From: Paenibacillus radicis (ex Xue et al. 2023)
Lineage (GTDB): Bacteria > Bacillota > Bacilli > Paenibacillales > NBRC-103111
DNA length: 64,000 nucleotides
Reading direction: 5' to 3'
NCBI RefSeq assembly: GCF_024722015.1
Contig: NZ_JANQBD010000003.1
Span: 124,001 to 188,000, forward strand
Each line of letters opens with the position of its first letter. Position 1 is the stretch's first letter. Made by a program: the position numbers and the translations under genes. This document shows positions 55,476-64,000 of the stretch, one piece after another. The notes beneath the pieces are model-generated. The model was given only the letters and a program-made list of their open reading frames with translations. It was not told the DNA's origin and made no database searches.

Positions 55476-56157
55476 ATTCCTCCTTCAAGATTTCGATCAA
55501 GGACTTATTCCTCTCCTGTTTTAAAGTTTCAACATGACCTGTCAGCATTAGGTTTCCTTCATGTATAAACAATACCTCATCGAGCATAACTTCAACTTCC
55601 GATATTTCATGTGTTGTAATGATAATGGTTTGCCCTTCTTCCATGAAATCTTCTACAATAGCTTGGGCAATCTGCTGTCTTGCGAACGGATCGATTCCGG
55701 TAAAGGGCTCATCCATAAGTAAATACTTGGCTTGCCGGCTCAAGGCTAGAAGCAATTTCATCTTGGCTCTTGTCCCTTTGGATGCTTGTTGAATCAAGGA
55801 ATCTTCCCTTAGCTTAAAAAAATCGAGCAAATGATGAGCCTTCTTATCATCCCAGTCCCAATACATATCCTTCATATACTGTATCGCATCACTTAATTTC
55901 ATCCATGGATACCAGACATCTACATCGGGAAGATAGGTTAACATCCCTCTTGTTGACAGACTTGCTGTTTTCTCGTCAATGGTGATTAAACCTTGGTCCA
56001 AGCGCAACAAACCTGCAACGGCTTTGAGCATCGTCGATTTACCAGCACCATTGGATCCAAGCAATCCAACAATCTGCCCTTCTCCCGCGGTAAATGAAAT
56101 ACCATCCAAAGCTTTTTTGTTGCCGAATGATTTTACGGCATTATCCACTCTAATCAT
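55456..56157 (-). CDS. ABC transporter ATP-binding protein (YtrB-like)
   Basis: A 233-residue ATPase: Walker A LLGSNGAGKSTML, Q-loop and signature region IQQASKGTRAKMKLLLALSR (a degenerate signature, SKGTRAK), Walker B YLLMDEPFTGID, and H-loop TTHEISEVEVMLDEV. The variant signature is common in Ytr-type exporters. It overlaps the GntR gene by 4 nt. Confidence 0.92.
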   Translation of the reverse strand: MIRVDNAVKSFGNKKALDGISFTAGEGQIVGLLGSNGAGKSTMLKAVAGLLRLDQGLITIDEKTASLSTRGMLTYLPDVDVWYPWMKLSDAIQYMKDMYWDWDDKKAHHLLDFFKLREDSLIQQASKGTRAKMKLLLALSRQAKYLLMDEPFTGIDPFARQQIAQAIVEDFMEEGQTIIITTHEISEVEVMLDEVLFIHEGNLMLTGHVETLKQERNKSLIEILKEEYDHARV

Positions 56158-56522
56158 TGCGAGGTTCCCCTTTCCAAGTACCTTTTCATCGTATCTAATA
56201 TCTCCGAATCTGATTTCCCGAATGAACGCAGCATATCAATGCTTTGGCTTACTGCCGCGTTCAGCGCTTCTTCTCGAAGGGTTTCAAGAATAATCATATC
56301 CGTTGTTATGAAGCTGCCTTGACCTCTGGCTGTAATAATCAACTTCATATCTTCCATCTCTCGATATGCCCTCTGAACCGTATTCGGATTAACCCCCAAT
56401 GTTTTCGCAAGCTCACGTCTTGAGGGGATTTCTTGCCCCAGCTGATACGTGCCGTTGATGAGCTTTACTTTGATATCATCGATTATTTGAGTATAAATCG
56501 GTTCCTTCTGATTAAATTCCAT
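56154..56522 (-). CDS. GntR-family regulator, YtrA type
   Basis: A 122-residue short GntR protein: PIYTQIIDDIKVKLINGTYQ, then ELAKTLGVNPNTVQRAYREM (recognition helix) and a small C-terminal dimer domain. The ATG at 56522 follows GGAGG; a longer frame to 56552 has no ribosome site. It lies 29 bp from a perfect 24-bp palindrome (56551-56574) and likely represses the operon until an envelope stress or antibiotic signal appears, as YtrA does in B. subtilis. Confidence 0.92.
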   Translation of the reverse strand: MEFNQKEPIYTQIIDDIKVKLINGTYQLGQEIPSRRELAKTLGVNPNTVQRAYREMEDMKLIITARGQGSFITTDMIILETLREEALNAAVSQSIDMLRSFGKSDSEILDTMKRYLERGTSQ

Positions 56523-56550
56523 AGTATCCTCCATACAGCAATTTCGTACC

Positions 56551-56574
56551 ACTGTATTAATTAATTAATACAGT
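56551..56574. promoter_or_regulatory. Perfect 24-bp palindrome, operator of the GntR/ABC operon
   Basis: The palindrome has outer arms ACTGTATTAA and TTAATACAGT with TTAA between them, and is self-complementary over all 24 bases. It lies just upstream of the GntR start and overlaps the probable promoter. Binding by the YtrA-type repressor is inferred from position and symmetry. Confidence 0.8.
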
Positions 56575-56612
56575 ATCACAAACTAATAAATGAAGTCAAC
56601 AAGAAAAAGCTT

Positions 56613-56645
56613 AAAAAAAAAGAGACAGCCATAGAGCGCTGTCTC
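56613..56645 (-). terminator. Terminator upstream-side of the cytochrome c gene
   Basis: GAGACAGC pairs with GCTGTCTC around an 8-nt loop and is followed by nine T residues on the minus strand, right after the cytochrome c stop codon. Confidence 0.9.
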
Positions 56646-56652
56646 ATCCGAA

Positions 56653-57045
56653 TTATTTTTTAGCCGCTAACCAATCAGCTAATGTCGCAATCTCGTCATC
56701 CTTTAGTTTTCCTTTAAAGGCTGGCATTCCACCTCGGCCATTTGCTATGGTTGTAGCAATCTGATCCTTCGTTAATTTTGCCCCTACTTTCTGGAGGTTC
56801 TTTTTCGAATCTCCCATACCATCCAAGGTATTTCCATGACAGGCGATACAATTTGCTTTGGCAATAGCCTCCGCATTTGCGTTGGTAGTTGCAGTACCGC
56901 CTCCTTGAGTCGTACCTGGAGTCGTTCCACCCGTATTGTTTCCAGCTTGTTGACCCGCATTATTATTGCTCTTGCCACATGCCGTCATTACACAGATGAT
57001 CGCAATGACACATAGGATTAAGATGAATCGCTTCTTATATTGCAT
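56653..57045 (-). CDS. Lipoprotein cytochrome c (CccB-like, c-551 type)
   Basis: The 130-residue protein has a lipoprotein signal peptide (lipobox VMTAC), a Gly/Thr/Asn-rich linker of about 35 residues, and one cytochrome c domain. The heme site is CIACH, and the axial Met is in GRGGMPAF. It is anchored on the outer face of the membrane and carries electrons toward a cytochrome c oxidase or other acceptor. It has its own terminator. Confidence 0.93.
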   Translation of the reverse strand: MQYKKRFILILCVIAIICVMTACGKSNNNAGQQAGNNTGGTTPGTTQGGGTATTNANAEAIAKANCIACHGNTLDGMGDSKKNLQKVGAKLTKDQIATTIANGRGGMPAFKGKLKDDEIATLADWLAAKK

Positions 57046-57167
57046 GATCTAGCTGCTGCCCCCTCATTCACCTTTTTTAGTAAAACAAGTATCGGTCTTA
57101 TTATTTTCAGGTAGTAAATATTTATTCATGCAGCTCTATTTACTCCTTAAAGACCGATTCCCCTTCA

Positions 57168-58400
57168 CTACTTTCGGGAGAATGAAAAAATGACAGGTTG
57201 ACCGTATGGCATCACATTGATTTCAACTGAATAATCGCCTATTTGCAGCGTCTTATTCTCAACTGTTTCTTTTTTGGCAATTTTATCGCATACACGCACA
57301 AATTCCTGGTAAAAGGTATCCGCATTATAACCAAATATAAAATCAGTAAATTTGCGAATACTTTCCATATTCCGGGCTAGCACGCCATCCTCTACCTTTA
57401 TTGTTACCCCATATGTACGGAATTGCGGCTCCAGCCACAAGGAAACCTCGTTTGAAAATCTTGCAGCATCGGTCGTACCGTTTAACGCAGTGTTTTTGGC
57501 ATCACTGTCCTTAAACAGTCTTAAAGTCGTTTCCTCCAAATCATAGTTGGTGCCTCTAAGCTTGCCTGCATCTTCCATGATGTCATAGGTTTGAAGCATT
57601 TTTTGATCAGGAAAAATCAGCTTTTTATAGCTTCCGTCTTTTGTCGGAACAACTCTAACATTTTCATTTTTAAGTCCGGAAGTCGAGATCCGCATATTTT
57701 TATCCATCAATCGTTCCAGAATTCGCAATGCTTCGGCTCTGGTGACATATCGACCAACACCGAAGTAACCGTTAGGATATCCTTCCATGATCCCTTTGGC
57801 ATACACTTCGCTTACGAACTTTTGCTGTCTTGAGGTAGCGCTTTGAAAGTCGCCAAATTGGGAGGCCAGACTTACACTGTATTTCTCGTCCTCCAAGTAT
57901 TCCGTTTCCTTGACGGTATAATAAAGAATTTCTGCAACGTCCTCCCGCTTCAAATTCGCTTTATAATCGGGAAACTGGTTTTTACTTATCAGGTTCAAAC
58001 CGCCAGCCAGATCTATGTATGGTTTTGCCCAATATCCAACTGTGCTCGGCTTGAATGAGAAATCCCGGAAATCCTGCTTCAACACACTTTGGTTAACAGA
58101 ACTTACTTGCTGAAGAAAAGATGCCTTCCAATTGCGTTCCCCATTCGGATAAAGCTGTGAGAAAGACAGCAATAAAATTTTGATGAATTGATCGGCTGTC
58201 ACGGTTTCATCAGGACGAAAAGTACCATCCGGAAATCCATCCAGCAAGCCTTGCTCGACAAGCTGGTTGATGGTTTTCTCAGCCCAATGGGCTTTAACAT
58301 CCATGAATTTTGTCGCTCCTGCGGCCTGTACCATTCCGACAGAGGTTGACATGATACAACAAATTGTAATGAGTGCTACAAGCTTTCTAAGCTGTTTCAT
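57168..58400 (-). CDS. S-layer homology (SLH) domain protein
   Basis: The 410-residue secreted protein has a signal peptide (cleavage near VQAAG) and three SLH motifs at about residues 30-80, 125-170 and 190-240 (AHWAEKTINQLVEQGLLDGF; DLAGGLNLISKNQFPDYKAN; YAKGIMEGYPNGYFGVGRYV). A C-terminal part of about 160 residues is unrelated to anything I recognise. It should bind pyruvylated wall polymers. It follows the receiver-kinase gene by 184 nt. Confidence 0.92.
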   Translation of the reverse strand: MKQLRKLVALITICCIMSTSVGMVQAAGATKFMDVKAHWAEKTINQLVEQGLLDGFPDGTFRPDETVTADQFIKILLLSFSQLYPNGERNWKASFLQQVSSVNQSVLKQDFRDFSFKPSTVGYWAKPYIDLAGGLNLISKNQFPDYKANLKREDVAEILYYTVKETEYLEDEKYSVSLASQFGDFQSATSRQQKFVSEVYAKGIMEGYPNGYFGVGRYVTRAEALRILERLMDKNMRISTSGLKNENVRVVPTKDGSYKKLIFPDQKMLQTYDIMEDAGKLRGTNYDLEETTLRLFKDSDAKNTALNGTTDAARFSNEVSLWLEPQFRTYGVTIKVEDGVLARNMESIRKFTDFIFGYNADTFYQEFVRVCDKIAKKETVENKTLQIGDYSVEINVMPYGQPVIFSFSRK

Positions 58401-58583
58401 CTAGCCATATCTCCGCTTCTCTATAAGAAATTTGGGCAATTAATGCGCCATTTCCTAGAATACCCTTTCCCATTCCGTTTGAGAACTGGCTCTATGCCTA
58501 TATGAGAAGCCGAAGTAAACTATCAATTCTGGGACTAAAGCCATAGAATGAACCTTGAAGTATGCTTGAGGCTGCTTCCGGGC

Positions 58584-59660
58584 TTAAACAGGAATGCGGA
58601 TCAGCAGCAATGTTCCTATCGGGTCAGCACTCGCTGTCAACAACAAAGTCCCTCCCAACTGCTTAACCCGTTCATACATGCCAGTCAATCCGAATCCCAT
58701 CTCGGTAGTGTCATATGGACGTCCGTCATTCCATAGAGAGAAGCGCAGCTCTTCATCTTGAATATGGAGTCGAAGCTGGAAATAATGTCCGTTACCATGT
58801 CGAATCCCATTCGTTATTCCTTCCTGCAACGCATGATAAATAACTTTCATGTAGAATGGATCTGTTACAGGAACGGGCAGGTCAATCATACAATTGACTG
58901 TAATGTCAGCTGTTTGTTCCGCCTCCTGAATGAAACGTCTTAGCTGACTCTCCAGATCCGCTTCCTCATCAGGTTGCTTCATAACGCGCACAGCTACTCG
59001 AATATCATCTAAGCTTTTGCGAATAAGCTGCTGTGACTGCTCCAAACGGTATAATCCCTTTTCATCATTCCGAATAATTAATTGTCTGGCTGCTTCAATC
59101 TGCACCAATGTAGCAGTTAGGGTATGCCCAACGATATCATGAATATCATGAACAATTCGATTGCGTTCCTCTATGACAGATTGTTCAGCATGGGTTCTGG
59201 CCGCTAGCAATTCCGCTTTTAATTGCGGCAGCTGGTGCTCCAGAGCTTCCTTGGTCCGTTCTAGCTCCGCTTGCTCTCTCAAGCGCTGCTTCTGCTGCTC
59301 CGTTATTTTGCTGATAGATAGCAGCAGCTCTTCGTCCCGGACAGGCTTAATTAAGTAATTGACTGCCTGGAGTTCAACAGCACGTTTAGCATACTGGAAA
59401 TCTGCGTAGCCCGTTAACAGGATACAATCAATAGCTGGCCAACGAGTACGTACCTGCTCAATAAGCTCAAGACCTGACATAACAGGCATACGTATATCTG
59501 TAATGAGGATATGAATATGATGTCGGTTGATCAGCTCCAAAGCCTGCTGCCCCGAATATGCTTGATACACATGAGTGACTTCGAAATTCTCCCACGGTAT
59601 AGTTGTAGCCATGCTTTCAACAAGATGCTTGTGATCATCAACGATCAGTATCGAGAACAT
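58584..59660 (-). CDS. Receiver domain fused to a NarL-type histidine kinase, no DNA-binding domain
   Basis: The 358-residue protein has an N-terminal receiver (1-120) with LIVDDH, phospho-Asp in ILITDIRMPV and Lys in YLIKPVRDE. A coiled-coil region leads to a HisKA_3 phosphoacceptor (ERNRIVHDIHDIVGHTLTAT) and an ATPase domain with EGITNGIRHGNG and FGLTGMYERVKQLGG. It lacks any helix-turn-helix. It overlaps the membrane kinase gene (59638) by 23 nt, so the two form a pair: the kinase could phosphorylate this receiver, which then controls its own kinase. The final output regulator is not in the window. Confidence 0.92.
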   Translation of the reverse strand: MFSILIVDDHKHLVESMATTIPWENFEVTHVYQAYSGQQALELINRHHIHILITDIRMPVMSGLELIEQVRTRWPAIDCILLTGYADFQYAKRAVELQAVNYLIKPVRDEELLLSISKITEQQKQRLREQAELERTKEALEHQLPQLKAELLAARTHAEQSVIEERNRIVHDIHDIVGHTLTATLVQIEAARQLIIRNDEKGLYRLEQSQQLIRKSLDDIRVAVRVMKQPDEEADLESQLRRFIQEAEQTADITVNCMIDLPVPVTDPFYMKVIYHALQEGITNGIRHGNGHYFQLRLHIQDEELRFSLWNDGRPYDTTEMGFGLTGMYERVKQLGGTLLLTASADPIGTLLLIRIPV

Positions 59661-61395
59661 ATGAGTTCACTCCCTTTTCCAGCTCGGCTTTCTGCCAACG
59701 CAACACAACCTTCGTACCGCCTGATGACGAAGCCTCGAGCGTTAGTCCTGATTCAGGGCCGAATTGATAACGAAGCCGCTGATGAACATTCCATATCCCG
59801 AAGCTCTCCCCTTCAGTACCAGGCTTGGATAACCGTGCATTTAGCTTGTTAAGCTCCCATTCCTGAATACCTACGCCGTCGTCCTCAACCGTAATGGTAT
59901 ACCAATCGGGCTCATCTGTTCCTGTAATCACAATCTGCCCTCCTTCCGGCTGTGACTCCAATCCGTGAACAATAGCATTTTCCACAATAGGCTGTATGAG
60001 CAATCTAGGGATCGTCGCATTATACATGGAGGGTGGAATCGTGATGTCATAACGGATTTTGTCCAACTGATAATTCATAATGTGAATATATGAGGTTACG
60101 AAGGCAACTTCTTCACTGATGGTAGTTTCCATGGAGCCGTTGCGGGTTGTATATTTGTAGTAGTCCGCTAAGCTGTATGCCATCGAGACGACATGCTGAG
60201 AACGGTTCATTTTGGCCATACTAATGATGTAAGCCAAGCTATTATAAAGAAAATGCGGATTGATTTGAGATTGCAGCTGCTTCATCACAGCTTCCTTCGA
60301 GCGAATTTCTTCCAAGTATACCTTCTCTACCAAATGTTGAATTTGTGCAGCCATTTCATTGAATTGATTAATTAAGCGGTAAAATTCCTGGTTCTTATTT
60401 CGTTTAATTCGCGTGGAAAACTGTCCTTTTTTAATACGATAAACACTCTCTGTCAACAGTTTAATCGGCACCTGCACTTGAACATACAGAAGGAATACAG
60501 CGGCAACTCCTACTGCAAGCAGAAGCCCCACCGTTACATAAAACAGATTCTGGCTTCCAGTTACGGGTGCTAATATGTCTTCCAGAGGAACATAATCTAC
60601 CAATGTCCAGTTGATTTGAGGAGATGTGTAGAAATAGAGTAAATACTTCTTGTTCCCTAACATTATAATATCGTGATTTTTGATAGGGCTATTCCCTGAC
60701 AGATCATACGACGCAATAATGCGGTGCGCCATACCTTCTTCCGATGTGGAGTTTAGTACATATTGACCTGGAGCTTTATATAAAAAAGGATCGTTATTCC
60801 CTTTCGTCTTGAAGCTGTCGAGCAATGATATAATCGTTTCTTCCATTAAATCTACTTCCACAATGATGGAGGCTTTCCGTAAATCAGATACACTTGCATA
60901 AGGCTCAACAAAATATCGGGTAAGCACTCTTTGGGTTATACCATTAATCATGGTAGACCTTAAAGTCCATGTGGTATTTACATGGGTGGTCAAATACGAT
61001 TCATCGTACTTTATGGGTGAATGCGAGGAAATGGCACTTTTAGAGGCAGGGAAGTACAGGCTGATGCGGCTCATCCAATCCGAGGACAAGCTAAAAAGCG
61101 CCAGCTTGCTTTCAATGTTGGCCACAAGAGCCGAATAAGCATATCGGTCAGCAGGTATCACATTTCCTGCAAGCTCAGCAAAGTCGGGGTCCTTCGTAAT
61201 AATGTTCGTATAGTTGGAAACTTGATTCATTGCACCATCAATTTCATTAAGGAAATATACCAGCCTGTTTTGATTCGACAAGTTGATCTGGTCCTCAACA
61301 ACCTTGATGGTCTGCTGATTGGAATACATATATAATAAAATTACAGGTATCATAAGCATCATAATTAGCAGAAACATCTTCGAAATAAGATTCAT
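59638..61395 (-). CDS. Sensor histidine kinase (YesM type)
   Basis: The 585-residue kinase has span one MFLLIMMLMIPVILLYMYS near the start, an extracellular sensor of about 250 residues, span two VTVGLLLAVGVAAVFLLYVQ, a HAMP region, and the LQSQINPHFLYNSLAYI phosphoacceptor with a C-terminal ATPase (ENAIVHGLES, DDGVGIQEWE). The ATG at 61395 puts the first span close to the N-terminus; a GGGGG site is only 4 nt away, so the start is not certain. Its partner receiver-kinase overlaps it downstream. Confidence 0.93.
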   Translation of the reverse strand: MNLISKMFLLIMMLMIPVILLYMYSNQQTIKVVEDQINLSNQNRLVYFLNEIDGAMNQVSNYTNIITKDPDFAELAGNVIPADRYAYSALVANIESKLALFSLSSDWMSRISLYFPASKSAISSHSPIKYDESYLTTHVNTTWTLRSTMINGITQRVLTRYFVEPYASVSDLRKASIIVEVDLMEETIISLLDSFKTKGNNDPFLYKAPGQYVLNSTSEEGMAHRIIASYDLSGNSPIKNHDIIMLGNKKYLLYFYTSPQINWTLVDYVPLEDILAPVTGSQNLFYVTVGLLLAVGVAAVFLLYVQVQVPIKLLTESVYRIKKGQFSTRIKRNKNQEFYRLINQFNEMAAQIQHLVEKVYLEEIRSKEAVMKQLQSQINPHFLYNSLAYIISMAKMNRSQHVVSMAYSLADYYKYTTRNGSMETTISEEVAFVTSYIHIMNYQLDKIRYDITIPPSMYNATIPRLLIQPIVENAIVHGLESQPEGGQIVITGTDEPDWYTITVEDDGVGIQEWELNKLNARLSKPGTEGESFGIWNVHQRLRYQFGPESGLTLEASSSGGTKVVLRWQKAELEKGVNSYVLDTDR

Positions 61396-61526
61396 AGGTC
61401 CCCCGGTATAAGTGAACAATTGGATCAGGAGTTTATACCCAGAAATTTGCTCTAGTCCCCCTCTTTTTAGCTTAATGGAACAGAGCCGGAAATACAATCA
61501 GGATTTGCTTGAATATGAAGTACGAA

Positions 61527-61564
61527 AGGCCATGATTCTCAACTGTTGTTGAAAAACATGGCCT
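61527..61564 (-). other. Inverted repeat between ppaC and the kinase gene
   Basis: AGGCCATG and CATGGCCT pair across a 22-nt loop, downstream of ppaC. The T-tract on the minus strand is weak (TTTCG), so it may be a poor terminator of ppaC. Confidence 0.5.
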
Positions 61565-61614
61565 CTTCGATGCGTTCGATCTAGTTGTACATTTATTTTG
61601 TTCCGTCTTTAATC

Positions 61615-62547
61615 TTAAAGCTTATTAAACACTTCAGTTAATACAGGAACAATTTGCGATTTACGCGAAACTACACCTTTAAGCACGGCTTTGTTATCAG
61701 CCAGAGTAACATTGTAAGCTTGCTCCACCGCATTTGTTTTATTGCCTAATGCCAGGGCAACGGAATCGTTATTTAAAATATCAGTAACGACGAATACGAA
61801 TAGATCCAAGCCTTTTGCAGCAATAATTCCATTAAGCGCCTCTTCCAACTCAGCTTGTTTAACAAGAATATCGTTAGGATCTACAGCGTTTACTTGTGCG
61901 ATTTCAACTTTGTACGAACCCATGCTGAACTCTTTTGCATCAAGAGAAATCAGCTCTGCAATTGTTTTGTCGCTAAGATCGGCTCCAGCTTTCAGCATCT
62001 CCAGCCCGTAGCTTTCCAGATTGACGCCTGCGATTTCAGCTAATTCACGAGCTGCAGCCACATCTTCTTCCGTGCACGTAGGAGATTTTAAAAGCAATGT
62101 ATCCGAAATGATAGCCGACAACAACAAGCCAGCTATTTCTTTACGGACAGCTATCCCATTTTCTTTATACATTTTATTCAAAATCGTTGTTGTGCAGCCA
62201 ACTGGCTCAGCACGGTAATACAACGGATGACTTGTCTCAAAGTTAGCAATGCGGTGATGGTCAATAACTTCAACAACACGAACCTGATCGATATCAGCTA
62301 CGCTTTGTTGGCGTTCATTATGATCAACCAAAATAACAGCCTTTACTTCATTAGCTACAGTTTCTACTAAACGTGGAGCAGCAACTTTAAAATAGTCGAG
62401 CACAAACTGAGTTTCGCCGCTGATTGAACCCAAACGAACCGGTTCCACATTTTTACCTAATTGTGTTTTCAAATCAGCATACGCAAGAGCAGAGCATATC
62501 GAATCGGTGTCCGGATTCTTATGTCCGAAAATAAGTGTTTTTTCCAT
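61615..62547 (-). CDS. ppaC: Manganese-dependent inorganic pyrophosphatase
   Basis: A 310-residue DHH-family phosphoesterase, the size of class C pyrophosphatases. Motifs are [19 protein letters not shown] at the N-terminus, VDHNERQQS, the DHH motif in [10 protein letters not shown], and a C-terminal domain with [12 protein letters not shown]. It hydrolyses pyrophosphate to drive biosynthesis. It stands alone between the kinase genes and motB. Confidence 0.97.
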   Translation of the reverse strand: MEKTLIFGHKNPDTDSICSALAYADLKTQLGKNVEPVRLGSISGETQFVLDYFKVAAPRLVETVANEVKAVILVDHNERQQSVADIDQVRVVEVIDHHRIANFETSHPLYYRAEPVGCTTTILNKMYKENGIAVRKEIAGLLLSAIISDTLLLKSPTCTEEDVAAARELAEIAGVNLESYGLEMLKAGADLSDKTIAELISLDAKEFSMGSYKVEIAQVNAVDPNDILVKQAELEEALNGIIAAKGLDLFVFVVTDILNNDSVALALGNKTNAVEQAYNVTLADNKAVLKGVVSRKSQIVPVLTEVFNKL

Positions 62548-62756
62548 GAAAGTTACTCCTTAAGTCATTTTTTTGGCCGAGAAAATTATACCATATAAAG
62601 ATAATCCCTTTCTAGATTATATCGCTTAATTCTCTTATTCCAATGCTTTTACACAGATTATTAGAAAATAATCTTAACCATGCACCACCTGATAGTCGAT
62701 GAGGTTTCTGCTTTTACGGCTACTGCTCTTTAGCACAAGTCCTATAAAACTCAAAA

Positions 62757-62793
62757 AAAGATCCCTGTCTGTATGGCTCAAACAAGGATCTTT
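62757..62793 (-). terminator. Terminator of motAB
   Basis: AAAGATCC pairs with GGATCTTT across a 20-nt loop and is followed by TTTTTTTGAG on the minus strand, 17 nt after the motB stop codon. Confidence 0.8.
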
Positions 62794-62809
62794 CGTATTC
62801 TTTTAACGA

Positions 62810-63601
62810 CTATTCCGGAGCTTTAATATTCCGCACAACACTAACTTCTACGCGGCGGTTGTTGCCTCGGCCCTCAACGGTCGCGTTAGTGTCAACAGGA
62901 CGGTATTCCCCATAGCCAGTGGAGCTAAAATAGGATGGGTCCAGCGTCTTCCTGGCCAGAACAACCTTCATGAAGTTCAATGCGCGCTTCGAACTCAAAT
63001 CCCAATTATCGCTAAATTCACCCTTAGAAATAGGGATATTATCCGTGTAGCCCGCCACTTCGATTTGATACCCCGGGTATTGGCCGAGCATATCAGCGAT
63101 AGCAATACCCAATTTCTGCGAATCTGCTTTAATAGCAGCCGAGCCTGAATCGAATAGCGCGTTATCACGAATTGTAATAACAAGTCTATCGTTAGTCAGC
63201 TTCGTTTCGAGCTCTGCCGCCAGCTTGTTATCGTTGATATAAGCGTCCAGCTTTTTCTTAAGCTCTTCGAGCTGCTGCTTTTCCTTCTCCAGCTGCTTCT
63301 GTTGCTTTTCTTTTTCCTCTTGCTTTTCTTTCGTGTTTTCCGATGTTTCATCTTGCTTGCTCTTATCAACATTCGGCGTTATATCCAGAGGAACAAGATT
63401 GGACGTTGCAAAGGGAGCGGAACCTCCGGTAAAGGCAGAATTAAGCGACTTCATAATAATGTCGTATTTCTTGGCATCCACCTTGCTGGAAGCGAACAGG
63501 ATGATAAAGAGCGCCAGCAGCAAAGTAAGCAAATCAGCATAGGGGATTAGCCAGGATTCGTCTACATGTTCTTCATGATGCTCTTTCTTGTGTTTCTTCA
63601 T
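62810..63601 (-). CDS. motB: Flagellar motor protein MotB
   Basis: A 263-residue stator subunit. A basic N-terminus is followed by the single span with the ion-binding Asp in WLIPYADLLTLLLALFIILF. Next is a charged coiled coil (about 85-125), and an OmpA-type peptidoglycan-binding domain (VEVAGYTDNIPISKG; GRGNNRRVEVSV). It anchors the stator to the wall. The Asp-containing span looks like proton-type MotB rather than sodium-type MotS, by similarity only. It starts 2 nt after motA. Confidence 0.95.
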   Translation of the reverse strand: MKKHKKEHHEEHVDESWLIPYADLLTLLLALFIILFASSKVDAKKYDIIMKSLNSAFTGGSAPFATSNLVPLDITPNVDKSKQDETSENTKEKQEEKEKQQKQLEKEKQQLEELKKKLDAYINDNKLAAELETKLTNDRLVITIRDNALFDSGSAAIKADSQKLGIAIADMLGQYPGYQIEVAGYTDNIPISKGEFSDNWDLSSKRALNFMKVVLARKTLDPSYFSSTGYGEYRPVDTNATVEGRGNNRRVEVSVVRNIKAPE

Positions 63602-63603
63602 GA

Positions 63604-64000
63604 CTACACACCCTCGTTCGCAGCTGTTTCAGAATCACGTTGAGAAGTTGGAATAAACACCATTAGCTTCTGGCGGACAGCAACGGCTGAAATACCTGAT
63701 TGTATGGATAGAATGCCTTCTACCATCATCATTTTGATTTCTACTTCTTTCTTCGATTTCTGCTTCAGTTTATTAGCAATAGGATGCCATAAAACATAAC
63801 CGGTAAAGATCCCCAACAAAGTTGCTACAAAAGCCGCCGAAATCAAATGACCCAGCGCTTCAATTTCGTTCAGGTTGCCGAGCGCCGCTATAAGACCTAC
63901 TACTGCGCCTAGTACCCCTAGGGTCGGAGCATAAGTGCCCGCTTGTGTAAAAATCAAAGCTCCGTTACGATGGCGATCTTCCATGGTTGAAATATCTTCA
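63604..64000 (-). CDS. motA: Flagellar motor protein MotA (5' end outside window)
   Basis: The C-terminal 131 residues are present, read from the window edge. They include TLGVLGAVVGLIAALGNLNE and FVATLLGIFTGYVLWHPIAN, the last two membrane helices with the proline-rich region, and the cytoplasmic tail with VEGILSIQSG. It forms the stator channel with MotB, directly downstream in the operon. Confidence 0.95.
   Translation of the reverse strand, partial: EDISTMEDRHRNGALIFTQAGTYAPTLGVLGAVVGLIAALGNLNEIEALGHLISAAFVATLLGIFTGYVLWHPIANKLKQKSKKEVEIKMMMVEGILSIQSGISAVAVRQKLMVFIPTSQRDSETAANEGV

Noticed and set aside
1..64000. CRISPR arrays, tRNA or rRNA genes
   Set aside because: No regularly spaced direct repeats and no cloverleaf or rRNA-like sequence were noticed on either strand.

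Overview
The window looks like chromosomal DNA of a Paenibacillus-type member of the Bacillota. Supporting signs are strong GGAGG ribosome binding sites, Lpl-type sugar ABC operons paired with membrane-anchored AraC regulators and YesM/YesN-type two-component systems, a cydABCD operon, an S-layer-homology protein, a CspB-type cold shock protein, a Mn-dependent pyrophosphatase and motAB. The genus is inferred from gene style only. No rRNA, tRNA or CRISPR array was seen.

Layout. 1-3.9 kb: a sugar-acid type catabolic locus (solute-binding lipoprotein, cytoplasmic sialidase-fold enzyme, dihydrodipicolinate synthase/N-acetylneuraminate lyase family aldolase, GntR regulator) with matching TTGTATACAA-like operators. 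4.0-9.4 kb: an AT-rich accessory zone with decaying genes (frameshifted ADP-ribosylglycohydrolase, a probable frameshifted membrane protein, a deletion junction joining an unknown gene to a histidine phosphatase remnant). It also holds a DUF3891 gene and a Phd/RelE-type toxin-antitoxin pair, separated by two related ~155-bp structured repeats with attC-like ends. 9.5-16.2 kb: a PHP phosphatase, two permeases, a binding protein and a membrane AraC regulator, forming one sugar-uptake locus. 16.5-18.2 kb: a NUDIX hydrolase and a methyltransferase. 18.5-24.6 kb: cytochrome bd oxidase and its ABC exporter, behind an Fnr/Rex-like palindrome. 24.7-28.8 kb: a tyrosine recombinase, a VanW protein, two NUDIX proteins, an unknown protein and a cold shock protein.

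29.0-34.2 kb: a type III polyketide synthase, methyltransferase, flavoprotein and MMPL transporter, an arrangement reminiscent of phenolic-lipid (Srs-type) clusters. 34.4-36.0 kb: a FAD/Rieske oxidoreductase. 36.6-52.7 kb: the most unusual locus. It encodes one classical formylglycine-type sulfatase, two sulfatase-fold proteins that carry Thr where the formylglycine Cys should be, two Gfo/Idh/MocA dehydrogenases, a sugar isomerase/epimerase-type TIM barrel, an APS kinase translationally coupled to one of the Thr-type proteins, a sugar ABC transporter, a YesM/YesN-type two-component pair and an AraC regulator, all on one strand. It looks like a glycan or modified-sugar utilisation locus with sulfate or phosphate chemistry.

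53.0-64 kb: a copper-amine-oxidase-N domain protein, a YtrA-type GntR/ABC/methyltransferase operon with a perfect 24-bp palindrome upstream, a lipoprotein cytochrome c, an SLH protein, an unusual receiver-plus-histidine-kinase fusion next to a YesM-type kinase, ppaC, motB and the 3' part of motA. Starts were often moved inward from the longest reading frame where a good Shine-Dalgarno sequence, promoter or operator demanded it.
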